NCBI RefSeq assembly: GCF_018139985.1
Contig: NZ_JAGSOU010000015.1
Coordinates: 1 to 64,000, forward strand
Length of the DNA stretch: 64,000 nt
DNA from: Actibacterium sp. MT2.3-13A
Lineage (GTDB): Bacteria; Pseudomonadota; Alphaproteobacteria; Rhodobacterales; Rhodobacteraceae
Direction of reading: 5' to 3'
Positions 9,495 to 18,346 of the stretch are shown piece after piece; position 1 is the stretch's first letter, and each line of letters opens with the position of its first letter. Position numbers and translations under genes: made by a program. The notes below the pieces were generated by a model. The model saw only the letters and a program-made list of their open reading frames with translations, was not told where the DNA came from and searched no databases.

Positions 9495-9517
9495 GAGTAT
9501 TTGGGCCAAGAAGAAGG
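9495..9517 (+). repeat. Short dispersed repeat, copy 1
   Basis: The element GAGTATTTGGGCCAAGAAGA lies between the convergent SseB and ghrA-type genes. Nearly the same sequence occurs twice, as an inverted pair, at about 49932-49983. This looks like a REP-like intergenic repeat. Confidence 0.5.
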
Positions 9518-9521
9518 GGGC

Positions 9522-10454
9522 TCAGTAGCCCTGTTTGCGGTCCACCCGGAACAGGAACGGCTCGCCCGCCTCGCCGCGGCGGATGTTCTCGGCGACGACA
9601 TCGCTGGCGGTGTCGGCGCGGGTCTCGGAGGCGATATGCGGGGTCACGGTCACCTTGGGATGGGTCCAGAACGGGTGGTCCCGCGGCAGCGGTTCGACGC
9701 GGAACACGTCCAGCGTGGCATGGGCGATATGGCCTGAGTCGAGCGCCGCGATGAGCGCGTCGTCGTCGATCAGCTGGCCGCGGCCGGGATTGACGATCAC
9801 CGCACCCTCGGGCAGGCGGGCGAGGCGCCCGGCGTCGAGAAGGTTCCCGGTCTGGGTCGTGAGCGGCAGCAGCAGCACCACGATCTCGGCGCGCGACAGG
9901 GCCGCGTTCAGGCCCTCCGCGCCCGACAGGCAGGTCAGGCCGGGGATGTCCTTGGGGGTGCGGCTCCAGCCGGCAACGTCGAAGCGCAGGGCCGCCAGCG
10001 CCTGCGCGCAGGCGCGGCCGAGCTCGCCCAGGCCCAGGACGGCGACGCGGCGGTTGCGCGCGAGCGGCGGCGCGACCGGGGTCCATTCGTGGGCCGGGTT
10101 CACGATATGCGCGTCCATGCCGAGATGGTGGCGCAGCACATGGCCGGTGACCCATTCGACCATGCCTTCCTCGAGCCCGGCATCGACCATGCGGCAGAGC
10201 GGCTGGGTCAGCGTTTCGTTGCCCACGATCTTTTCCACCCCGGCCCAGAGGCTCAGCACCGCCCTGGCCCTGGTGAAGGGGGTGAAGTCATGGAGCGTGT
10301 CGCCCGGGGCGTAGACGATGTAATCGACGCTCTCGGGGGCGTCGGTCGCGGTGAAGAGGTCGACCTCCAGTCCAGCCCTGGCGAAGGCGGCGGGCAGGGC
10401 GTGGCGGTAGGTTTGCCAGCGCGCCTCGCCCGCGGCGAAGAGAACTCGGATCAT
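9522..10454 (-). CDS. ghrA: Glyoxylate/hydroxypyruvate reductase A-type 2-hydroxyacid dehydrogenase
   Basis: D-isomer-specific 2-hydroxyacid dehydrogenase of 310 aa, GhrA subfamily, reducing glyoxylate or hydroxypyruvate with NAD(P)H. It has the Rossmann loop LGLGELGRACAQAL, the substrate Arg region in IVNPGRGQLIDDDAL, a Glu in DVFRVEPLP and the catalytic His in VTPHIASET. I chose the ATG at 10454 because it overlaps the rodA stop in an ATGA and the protein begins with the family-typical MIRVLFAAG. The gene is therefore the last cistron of the mre/mrd/rod cell-shape operon, although it is metabolic. Confidence 0.9.
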   Translation of the reverse strand: MIRVLFAAGEARWQTYRHALPAAFARAGLEVDLFTATDAPESVDYIVYAPGDTLHDFTPFTRARAVLSLWAGVEKIVGNETLTQPLCRMVDAGLEEGMVEWVTGHVLRHHLGMDAHIVNPAHEWTPVAPPLARNRRVAVLGLGELGRACAQALAALRFDVAGWSRTPKDIPGLTCLSGAEGLNAALSRAEIVVLLLPLTTQTGNLLDAGRLARLPEGAVIVNPGRGQLIDDDALIAALDSGHIAHATLDVFRVEPLPRDHPFWTHPKVTVTPHIASETRADTASDVVAENIRRGEAGEPFLFRVDRKQGY

Positions 10455-11599
10455 GAACGGCCCCTCGGTCTGTGGATATGCGCGCTCTGCACCAGGCCGA
10501 AGGCGGCCATCAGCACCAGCATCGCCGAGCCGCCGTAGGAAACCAGCGGCAGCGGCACGCCGACCACCGGCGCCAGCCCCATGACCATCGACATGTTGAG
10601 CGCGAAATAGAAGAAGAAGGCGGCGGAGATCCCGAAGATCAGCAGCGACGAGAACCGGTCCTTGGTTTTCAGCGCCGAGGCGATGCAGAAGAAGATGATC
10701 AGCGCGTAAAGCGCGAGCAGGGAAAAGCCGCCGATGAAGCCGAATTCCTCGGCCAGCGTGGTGAAGATGAAATCGGTGTGTTTCTCGGGCAGGAAGTTCA
10801 GCCGCGACTGGGTGCCCTGCATGAAGCCGCGTCCGGCCCAGCCGCCCGAGCCCAGGGCGATCTTGGACTGGGTGATGTGATAGCCCGCGCCGAGCGGGTC
10901 GGAGGCCGGGTCGAGGAAGGTATCGATGCGGCGATACTGGTAGTCCTTGAGGAACTGCCACTCGGTCCCGCGCGACAGGAAGACGCCGGCCACCAGCCCG
11001 CCGCCGGTGGCGATCACGGCGGCGAAATAGGCCCAATGCAGGCCCGCCACGAACATCACCACGCCGCCGCCGGCCACCAGCAGCAGCGCGGTGCCGAGGT
11101 CGGGCTGGCGCAGCACCAGGAAGGTGGGCAGCAGGATCAGCACCAGCGGCAGCAGCACATAGAGCGGGCGCGAGACCTTCTTGATGTCGAGCCAGTCGTA
11201 ATAGGCGGCCAGGATCATCACCAGCGTGATCTTGGTCAGCTCGGACGGCTGCAACCGCATGAAGCCGAGGTCGATCCAGCGCTGCGCGCCCATGCCCACG
11301 GCGCCGAACAGTTCCACGAACAGCAGCAGCAGCACCGACAGCGCATAGGCCAGCGCCGCCATGTTGCGCCAGAACCAGACCGGAACGAAGGCGACGGTGA
11401 ACATGACCACCAGCCCCAGCGCAAAGCGTTTCATCTGCGGCTCGGCCCAGGGCGAGAACGATCCGCCCGCCACCGAGTAGAGCATCATGAAGCCCACCCC
11501 CGCCACCGCGGTCAGCAGCAGCACCAGCGCCCAGTTGAGGTGGATCACCTTGCGCCAGCCGCTGGGCACCTGCTTGACCGAATATTCGAGATAGCTCAT
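10451..11599 (-). CDS. rodA: Rod shape-determining peptidoglycan polymerase RodA
   Basis: SEDS-family glycosyltransferase of 382 aa with about ten transmembrane segments. It polymerises glycan strands for lateral wall synthesis together with PBP2. The family signature GVPLPLVSYGGSAML is near the C-terminus and the conserved loop around YQYRRIDTFLDP is periplasmic. The ATG at 11599 overlaps the mrdA stop (ATGA) and the gene ends overlapping the ghrA start, so three cistrons are translationally coupled. Confidence 0.95.
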   Translation of the reverse strand: MSYLEYSVKQVPSGWRKVIHLNWALVLLLTAVAGVGFMMLYSVAGGSFSPWAEPQMKRFALGLVVMFTVAFVPVWFWRNMAALAYALSVLLLLFVELFGAVGMGAQRWIDLGFMRLQPSELTKITLVMILAAYYDWLDIKKVSRPLYVLLPLVLILLPTFLVLRQPDLGTALLLVAGGGVVMFVAGLHWAYFAAVIATGGGLVAGVFLSRGTEWQFLKDYQYRRIDTFLDPASDPLGAGYHITQSKIALGSGGWAGRGFMQGTQSRLNFLPEKHTDFIFTTLAEEFGFIGGFSLLALYALIIFFCIASALKTKDRFSSLLIFGISAAFFFYFALNMSMVMGLAPVVGVPLPLVSYGGSAMLVLMAAFGLVQSAHIHRPRGRS

Positions 11600-13539
11600 G
11601 CGCGGCTCCGTCCGGGGGCGGGGGGCAGGGGCGCGCGCAGCGGCAGGGCGCGCAGGCGCTCTTCGATCTCGCGGCGCTGGTTCTGCGGATAGGACGAGAG
11701 CGGCGGCACCTCGCCGTGCAGGGCGCGCAGCACGATGTCGCGGGCGATGGGCGCGGCCGCGCTGGAGCCGCCGCCGCCATGTTCCACCACCACCGACACC
11801 GCGACGCGCGGCGCGTCGAACGGGGCGAAAGCCACGAAGAGCGCGTGGTCGCGCCGCTCCCACGGCAGGTCCTCGTTGCGGGACACGCCGCGGGCGCGTT
11901 CGGCGGCGGTGATGTTGCGCACCTGGCTGGTGCCGGTCTTGCCCGCCATCAGCAGCGCGTCGTCGGCGATGCGCGATCCGTAGGCCGTCCCGCGCCGCGA
12001 ATTGGACACCGAGAACATGCCGCGCTGCACCTTGGCCAGCAGCGCCGGGCTGAGCCCAAGTTCCGCGCCCAGGCCCGAGGGCTGCTCGACCCCGTCCACG
12101 GATTTGATCAGCCGCGGCGTGACCGACCGGCCCGTGGCCAGGCGCGCGGTCATCACCGCCAGCTGCAGCGGCGAGGCCAGCACGAAGCCCTGACCGATGG
12201 CCGCGTTCAGCGTGTCGCCGACCACCCACTCGGCGCCGCGGTTCTCGCGTTTCCACTCCTTGGTGGGGGTCAGCCCGCCGGCCACCGCCGAGAGCGGCAG
12301 TTCGAAGCGGTCGCCGAGCCCGAGGCGGCGGGCCATCTCGGCGATCTTCTCGATGCCGACCCGGCGCGAGATCTCGTAATAGTAGACGTCGCAGGATTGC
12401 TGGAGGCTTTCCTCGAGGCTCACATGGCCGTGCCCGCCGTGCTTCCAGCAATGGAAGCGGCGGCCGCCCACCTCCAGGTAGCCGGGGCAGTAGACGGTCT
12501 CCTCCGGGGTGATCTGCCCGTCCTCCAACGCGGCGAGCGCGGTAACCATCTTGAAGGTCGAACCCGGCGGGTAGGTGCCCTGTACCGTCTTGTTGGCCAG
12601 CGGGCGATAGGGGTTCTCGGTCAGCGCCTTGTAGTCGGCGACCGAGATGCCGCGCACGAATTTGTTGGGATCGAAGCTGGGCGCCGAGGCGAGGCTCAGA
12701 AGATCGCCTTCGGCCAGGTCGATCACCACCGCCGCTGCGCTTTCGCCGGAGAGGCGCGCCTCGATGAAATTCTGCAGCCCGTGATCGACGGTCAGTTGCA
12801 GATCGGCACCAGGCTGGCCCGGCTCGCGGTCGAGTTCGCGGATCACCCGGCCCACGGCGTTGACCTCGATCCGCTTGGTCCCGGCCTTGCCGCGCAGCCG
12901 CAGCTCCTCCTTGGCCTCGACCCCGGTCTTGCCGATCTGGAAGCGCGGGATCTGCAGCACCGGGTCGGGATCCTCGATCCGGCTGAGATCGTAGTCCGAC
13001 ACCGGGCCGACATAGCCCACCACGTGGGCGAAATCCTCAGCCAGCGGATAGATGCGCGACAGGCCCACCTCGGGCGCCACGCCGGGCAGGGCGGGGGCGT
13101 TGACCGCGATCTGGGCGACGTCCTCCCAGCTCAGCCGGTCGGCGACGGTGACCGGCACAAAGGGGCTGCGGCGCATGATCTCCTTCAGCGCGCGGTCGAT
13201 CTCCTCGGGCGTCAGGCGGATGATCCGGGCGACGCGGGCCAACACCTCTTCGACATCGCCGGCATCCTCGCGGACCATGACGATGCGGTAGTTTTGCTCG
13301 TTGCCGGCGACGAGGTGGCCGTTGCGGTCGAAGATCATCCCGCGCGCAGGCGGCAGCAGGCGGATGTTGATGCGGTTTTCCTCGGCCAGCAGGCGGAACT
13401 GGTCGGCCTGCTCGACCTGCATGTAGCGCATCCGCGCGGCCAGCCCGCCCATGAAGGCCAGTTGCATCCCGCCCAGGACCAGCCCGCGCCGGGTGATGCC
13501 GCGGGCGCTTTCCTCGGTGTCGCGGGGGGAATATTTCAT
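11596..13539 (-). CDS. mrdA: Penicillin-binding protein 2 (elongasome transpeptidase)
   Basis: Class B PBP of 647 aa. An N-terminal membrane anchor (residues about 18-40) is followed by a PBP dimerisation/pedestal region and the transpeptidase domain. Active-site motifs: SxxK in YPPGSTFKMV, SxN-type SCD in LQQSCDVYYY, and KTG in MAGKTGTSQV. It cross-links peptidoglycan with RodA during elongation. I chose the ATG at 13539, which overlaps the mreD stop; the longer reading continues into mreD in another frame. The C-terminus is Arg/Pro-rich. Confidence 0.95.
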   Translation of the reverse strand: MKYSPRDTEESARGITRRGLVLGGMQLAFMGGLAARMRYMQVEQADQFRLLAEENRINIRLLPPARGMIFDRNGHLVAGNEQNYRIVMVREDAGDVEEVLARVARIIRLTPEEIDRALKEIMRRSPFVPVTVADRLSWEDVAQIAVNAPALPGVAPEVGLSRIYPLAEDFAHVVGYVGPVSDYDLSRIEDPDPVLQIPRFQIGKTGVEAKEELRLRGKAGTKRIEVNAVGRVIRELDREPGQPGADLQLTVDHGLQNFIEARLSGESAAAVVIDLAEGDLLSLASAPSFDPNKFVRGISVADYKALTENPYRPLANKTVQGTYPPGSTFKMVTALAALEDGQITPEETVYCPGYLEVGGRRFHCWKHGGHGHVSLEESLQQSCDVYYYEISRRVGIEKIAEMARRLGLGDRFELPLSAVAGGLTPTKEWKRENRGAEWVVGDTLNAAIGQGFVLASPLQLAVMTARLATGRSVTPRLIKSVDGVEQPSGLGAELGLSPALLAKVQRGMFSVSNSRRGTAYGSRIADDALLMAGKTGTSQVRNITAAERARGVSRNEDLPWERRDHALFVAFAPFDAPRVAVSVVVEHGGGGSSAAAPIARDIVLRALHGEVPPLSSYPQNQRREIEERLRALPLRAPLPPAPGRSRA

Positions 13540-14072
13540 CGCGCCCCCCCGGAGTCGGCCTCGGTCGGGGACAGGCGCCGGATGTTGAAGCCCAGCTGCG
13601 ACACGCCGACCACCGCCGGGTAGGCCGTCAGGGTGAAGACCGCCTGCATCAGCAGATCGCTCAGGCCGGGGGCGGGCACGGCGAAGATGCCCTGCGCCGC
13701 CCAATAGGCCACGGTCAGCGCGATCACAGCGCCCGCGACGAAGGCCAGTTCGACCGCGAAGGGCATCTCGGCGGAGCCCTGGTGGCGGCTGCGCAGGAAC
13801 TCGGCCGCGATCAGCGCCAGCGCGGCCCACAGGCCCGGCGCGCGGCCCAGCAGCATGTCGGACAGGAACAGCAGCGCGCCCAGCAGCAGCGGGGTCACGA
13901 TGTCGGGCCGGCGCTGCACCCAGGCGAAGACCAGGCACAGCAGAAGGTCGGGGCCGGGCAGGGTGGCGGGCATCATGTCCAGCGGCAGCAGGCGCAGGAA
14001 CAGCAGAACGGCCGCCAGCGCGACGAACAACAGCCGGTAGCCCCAGCGCTGCGTGGTCGCCGGGTCAACCAT
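13536..14072 (-). CDS. mreD: Rod shape-determining protein MreD
   Basis: Small polytopic membrane protein of 178 aa with about five hydrophobic segments, including LLFVALAAVLLFLRLLPLD near the N-terminus. Poor sequence conservation is normal for MreD; assignment rests on membrane topology, size and position between mreC and mrdA. It overlaps mreC by 8 bp and mrdA by 4 bp. Predicted elongasome scaffold component. Confidence 0.88.
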   Translation of the reverse strand: MVDPATTQRWGYRLLFVALAAVLLFLRLLPLDMMPATLPGPDLLLCLVFAWVQRRPDIVTPLLLGALLFLSDMLLGRAPGLWAALALIAAEFLRSRHQGSAEMPFAVELAFVAGAVIALTVAYWAAQGIFAVPAPGLSDLLMQAVFTLTAYPAVVGVSQLGFNIRRLSPTEADSGGAR

Positions 14073-14991
14073 CGGCGCCCCCCTCGGAGGCGGCCGGCTC
14101 GGCGGCCTCGGCCACCGGGGCCGGCGGGGGCGGTGGCGGCGCGATCAGCCCGCCGGCGTCGCGGATCACCTCGTGGGCATGGCTGCGCAGCACGCGCAGG
14201 AATTCCAGCCGCTCGTAATCGGCGGCCAGCCGCACGCGCAGGCGACGCTCGGGGTCCAGCGCGACCTGCCCCACCAGCAGCCCCGCCGGAAACAGCCCGC
14301 CATCGCCCGAGCTGACCACGCGGTCCCCGGGACGCACCTGGTCGGGGTTTTCGAGGAACTCGATCAGCGGCGCGGCGGTGTTGTCGCCGGCCAGCATCGC
14401 CTGCTGGCCCGAGGGCTGGATCGTCACCGGGATACGCGAGTTGGAGTCGGTCAGCAGGATCACCCGCGAGGTGTTCTTGCCCACGCCCGAGATCCGACCC
14501 GCCAGTCCCAGCCCGTCGGTGGTGGCCCAGCCGTCGATGATGCCGTCGCGCGCGCCCACGTTCAGCAGCACCGACTGCCGGAAGGGCGAGCCGGAATCGG
14601 CCAGCACCACGCCGGTGACATAGGTCAGTTTGGGATCGAGCCGCACCTTGTTCAGGTCCAGCAGCTTGGCGTTTTCCTGCTCCAGCTGCAGCGCGGCCTC
14701 TTTCCAGGCCTTCATCTGGCGCAGTTCGCGGCGCAGCTCCTGATTCTGCTCGGACAGCCGCGCGTAGGACTGGAACCCCTCGACCAGCCCGACCAGCCTG
14801 GTCACCGGCAGAAGCGCCCAGTCGAAACTGGGGACCACCCGGTCCACCAGCGTCGCGCGGAAACGCTCAACCCGGGGGCTGTCGATGCGCCACAGCAGGA
14901 AGGTGCCCAGCATCAGGACCACCATCACCCCGATCAGGATGTGCCTGACCGGGCGGGCGTAATCCACCTGGGTGTTGCGGTCTCGTGCCAT
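14065..14991 (-). CDS. mreC: Rod shape-determining protein MreC
   Basis: Bitopic elongasome protein of 308 aa. One transmembrane segment lies at about residues 17-36, followed by a coiled coil (about 70-110) and the beta-barrel MreC core. Typical segments are TYVTGVVLADSGSPFRQSV and LLTDSNSRIPV. The C-terminus ends in an unusual Pro run followed by an Ala/Glu-rich tail. It lies 35 bp after mreB and overlaps mreD. Confidence 0.94.
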   Translation of the reverse strand: MARDRNTQVDYARPVRHILIGVMVVLMLGTFLLWRIDSPRVERFRATLVDRVVPSFDWALLPVTRLVGLVEGFQSYARLSEQNQELRRELRQMKAWKEAALQLEQENAKLLDLNKVRLDPKLTYVTGVVLADSGSPFRQSVLLNVGARDGIIDGWATTDGLGLAGRISGVGKNTSRVILLTDSNSRIPVTIQPSGQQAMLAGDNTAAPLIEFLENPDQVRPGDRVVSSGDGGLFPAGLLVGQVALDPERRLRVRLAADYERLEFLRVLRSHAHEVIRDAGGLIAPPPPPPAPVAEAAEPAASEGGADG

Positions 14992-15026
14992 CGCGGCCCC
15001 TTGTCAGGCGCGCGTCCCCTCGCGCC

Positions 15027-16211
<1,185 letters not shown>

Positions 16212-16272
16212 TCATCGCCTGATGCGGGTGTGGTTTGCTTAAAAATGGCACTTTTCGAATTTCAGCGTGGCG

Positions 16273-16313
16273 GGCCGGGCCGGTTGGCGCCTGTGGGGCG
16301 CCTTGGCCCGGCC
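16273..16313 (-). terminator. Strong hairpin after leuA
   Basis: The arms GGCCGGGCC (16273-16281) and GGCCCGGCC (16305-16313) enclose an inner perfect stem GGCGCC/GGCGCC with loop TGTGG. It lies 25 bp beyond the leuA stop. There is no clear T-run, so it could be a terminator helped by Rho or a stabilising 3' hairpin. Confidence 0.55.
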
Positions 16314-16338
16314 CTGGCCGGATGTCGCGGGACCGTGC

Positions 16339-17898
16339 TCAGACCGTTGCGCGGGCGTCGTCGGGGCGGGTCTTTTCGCGCCGCACCAGCAGGCGGTTCA
16401 GCGCGTTCACATAGGCCTTGGCCGAGGCCACGACCGTATCGGTGTCCGAGGACTGGCCGGTGACGATCTTGCCGTTCTCCTCCATCCGCACCGAGACGGT
16501 GGCCTGGGCGTCGGTGCCCTCGGTCACGGCATGCACCTGATAAAGCTGCAGCCGCGCCTCATGCGGGAACAGCGCCTTGACCGCGTTGAAGGTCGCGTCC
16601 ACCGGCCCGTCGCCGGTGCGGGTCACCTGGTGATCCACCCCGTCGATGCTGAGCGTCAGGTCCGCCGATTGCGGCTTCTCGGTGCCGCAGATCACGCGCA
16701 GGAATTTCACCTGGATGCGGCCGTGGCCCTCGTCCGAGGAGCTGTCGCGCATCAGTGCGATCAGGTCGTCGTCGTAGACCTCCTTCTTGCGGTCGGCGAG
16801 TTCCTTGAACCGGGTGAAGACATCCTTCAGCTGGTTGTCGCCCAGGGTGTAGCCCAGGTTCTCCAGCTTGGAGCGCAGCGCGGCGCGGCCGGAATGCTTG
16901 CCCATCACCAGGCTGGTCTCGCTCAGGCCCACGTCCTCGGGGCGCATGATCTCGAAGGTCTGGGCGTTCTTCAGCATGCCGTCCTGGTGGATGCCGCTTT
17001 CATGGGCGAAGGCGTTCTTGCCGACGATCGCCTTGTTGTACTGCACCGGGAAGCCCGACACCGCCGCGACACGGCGCGAGATGTTCATGATCTTGGTGGT
17101 GTCGATGCCGGTCCGGTAGGGCATGATGTCGTTGCGCACTTTCAGCGCCATCACCACCTCTTCCAGCGCGGTGTTGCCGGCGCGCTCGCCCAGGCCGTTG
17201 ATCGTGCATTCGATCTGCCGCGCGCCCGCGTCCACGGCGGCCAGCGCATTGGCCGTGGCCATGCCGAGGTCGTTGTGGCAATGGGTGGCGAAGACCACCT
17301 CGTCGGCGCCGGGGATGGTCTCGATCAGGCGGCGGATCAGCGCGGCCGACTCCTTCGGCGCGGTGTAGCCCACGGTGTCGGGGATGTTGATCGTGGTCGC
17401 GCCGGCCTTGATGGCGATCTCGATCACCCGGCACAGATAGTCGAACTCGGTCCGGGTGGCGTCCATCGGCGACCATTGCACGTTGTCGCACAGGTTTCGG
17501 GCGTGGGTCACGGTGTCGTGGATCACTTCGGCCATTTCGTCCTTGCTCAGGTTCGGAATGGCGCGGTGCAGCGGCGAGGTGCCGATGAAGGTGTGGATGC
17601 GCGGGCGGCGGGCGTGTTTCACCGCCTCCCAGCAGCGGTCGATATCCAGGGTCTTGGCGCGCGCCAGACCGCAGATAACCGCGTTCTGCGTCTGTTTGGC
17701 GATGTCGCTGACGGCGGCGAAATCGCCCTCGGACGCGATCGGGAAGCCGGCCTCGATGATATCGACCCCCATCTCGTCGAGCATGGCGGCGATTTCCAGC
17801 TTCTCGTCATGGGTCATGGTCGCGCCGGGGCTCTGCTCTCCGTCGCGCAGGGTTGTGTCAAAGATCAGGACGCGGTCCTGTTTCGCAGTATCGGTCAT
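16339..17898 (-). CDS. leuA: 2-isopropylmalate synthase
   Basis: First committed enzyme of leucine synthesis, 519 aa, condensing acetyl-CoA with 2-ketoisovalerate. The catalytic TIM barrel opens with FDTTLRDGEQSPGATM (metal-binding Asp and catalytic Arg), contains THCHNDLGMATANALA (HxH metal ligands) and the GLGERAGN motif. The C-terminal regulatory domain from about residue 390 is the leucine-feedback domain (long form). No strong Shine-Dalgarno is visible close to the ATG; an AAGGA lies 20 nt upstream, inside a predicted RNA helix. A leucine-rich leader peptide precedes it at 17973-18062. Confidence 0.96.
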   Translation of the reverse strand: MTDTAKQDRVLIFDTTLRDGEQSPGATMTHDEKLEIAAMLDEMGVDIIEAGFPIASEGDFAAVSDIAKQTQNAVICGLARAKTLDIDRCWEAVKHARRPRIHTFIGTSPLHRAIPNLSKDEMAEVIHDTVTHARNLCDNVQWSPMDATRTEFDYLCRVIEIAIKAGATTINIPDTVGYTAPKESAALIRRLIETIPGADEVVFATHCHNDLGMATANALAAVDAGARQIECTINGLGERAGNTALEEVVMALKVRNDIMPYRTGIDTTKIMNISRRVAAVSGFPVQYNKAIVGKNAFAHESGIHQDGMLKNAQTFEIMRPEDVGLSETSLVMGKHSGRAALRSKLENLGYTLGDNQLKDVFTRFKELADRKKEVYDDDLIALMRDSSSDEGHGRIQVKFLRVICGTEKPQSADLTLSIDGVDHQVTRTGDGPVDATFNAVKALFPHEARLQLYQVHAVTEGTDAQATVSVRMEENGKIVTGQSSDTDTVVASAKAYVNALNRLLVRREKTRPDDARATV

Positions 17899-17918
17899 GT
17901 CGGTAATCTTTCGTCTTG

Positions 17919-17989
17919 TCCTTAGCGTTTGCCGGCGCTTGTCACTGACTGAGCGGCCGCGCCGAAGCGCGCTCAGCGCAGGCTAAGGA
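17919..17989 (-). promoter_or_regulatory. Candidate leuA attenuator/translation-control region
   Basis: Between the leader peptide and leuA I see competing helices. A 28-nt hairpin with CTGAGC/GCTCAG ends and a UUCG loop (17949-17976) contains the leader stop codon. An 8-bp perfect long-range pairing links TCCTTAGC, within the leader's Leu codons (17982-17989), to GCTAAGGA upstream of leuA (17919-17926). A 6-bp alternative (17933-17938 with 17959-17964) excludes the hairpin. A ribosome stalled on the Leu codons would block the 8-bp helix. No U-run is visible, so whether control acts on transcription or translation is open. Confidence 0.6.
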
Positions 17990-18062
17990 GAAGAAGCAGG
18001 GCACGGGGAAGCAGGGCGCGTGCGGCAGCCCCGGCAATGATGATATTCTGATCCCGTGCCAT
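17973..18062 (-). CDS. leuL: Leucine-rich leader peptide of leuA
   Basis: A 29-codon reading frame, ATG to TGA, ending 74 nt before leuA. The peptide begins MARDQNIIIAG and ends LLPRALLLLLSLR: eight of the last 13 residues are Leu, including five in a row. This is the classic signature of a ribosome-mediated attenuation leader and cannot be explained by chance next to leuA. There is no Shine-Dalgarno; the ATG lies 7 nt after a TATATT, so the message may start at the A of the ATG. The symbol is descriptive; function is inferred. Confidence 0.8.
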   Translation of the reverse strand: MARDQNIIIAGAAARALLPRALLLLLSLR

Positions 18063-18069
18063 GGGGCGG

Positions 18070-18098
18070 AATATACGGGCTGCGGGCGAAAAGAAAAG
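18070..18098 (-). promoter_or_regulatory. Putative leuL-leuA promoter
   Basis: The -10-like TATATT is at 18070-18075 on the minus strand. A weak -35-like CTTTTC is at 18093-18098 with 17-bp spacing. Transcription starting 7-8 nt downstream would begin at or next to the leader ATG at 18062. The -35 match is poor, so the position rests mainly on the -10 box. Confidence 0.45.
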
Positions 18099-18346
18099 CG
18101 CGAATTTCGCGGTTTTCCCAGCCGCCCGGCCACTGCGTCAACAAAGACCTTGTCGATGGCCTCGGCTTCAAGCTACGCTCAAGTTATTGAAATATTGGCT
18201 TTTGCATTCAGGTCGGCGGGTTGTCCCAGTGTCGACCTTTGACGGAGGGCGCAGCGCCCTGCCGGGCTGCTCTCTCCCAAACGACACGTCCGGGCAGGGC
18301 GTTGGCGTCGACGCGCCCCGCACCCGACCAAGAGGAGGGAATATCC

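Noticed and set aside
9522-11780. Single 752-codon frame covering ghrA and rodA
   Set aside because: Only the part from 10454 downward is a real protein; the rest is rodA read in the wrong frame.
17919-17923. AAGGA 20 nt upstream of leuA as its Shine-Dalgarno
   Set aside because: The distance to the ATG is too long for normal initiation; it is treated as part of an RNA helix instead.
17942-18133. Minus-strand 63-codon frame overlapping the leuA leader
   Set aside because: It is in a different frame from the leucine-rich leader and shows no coding signals.
18180-18346. Possible sulfide-regulator (SqrR/BigR) operator upstream of sqr
   Set aside because: I looked for an ATTC-N8-GAAT-type site and found none with correct spacing.
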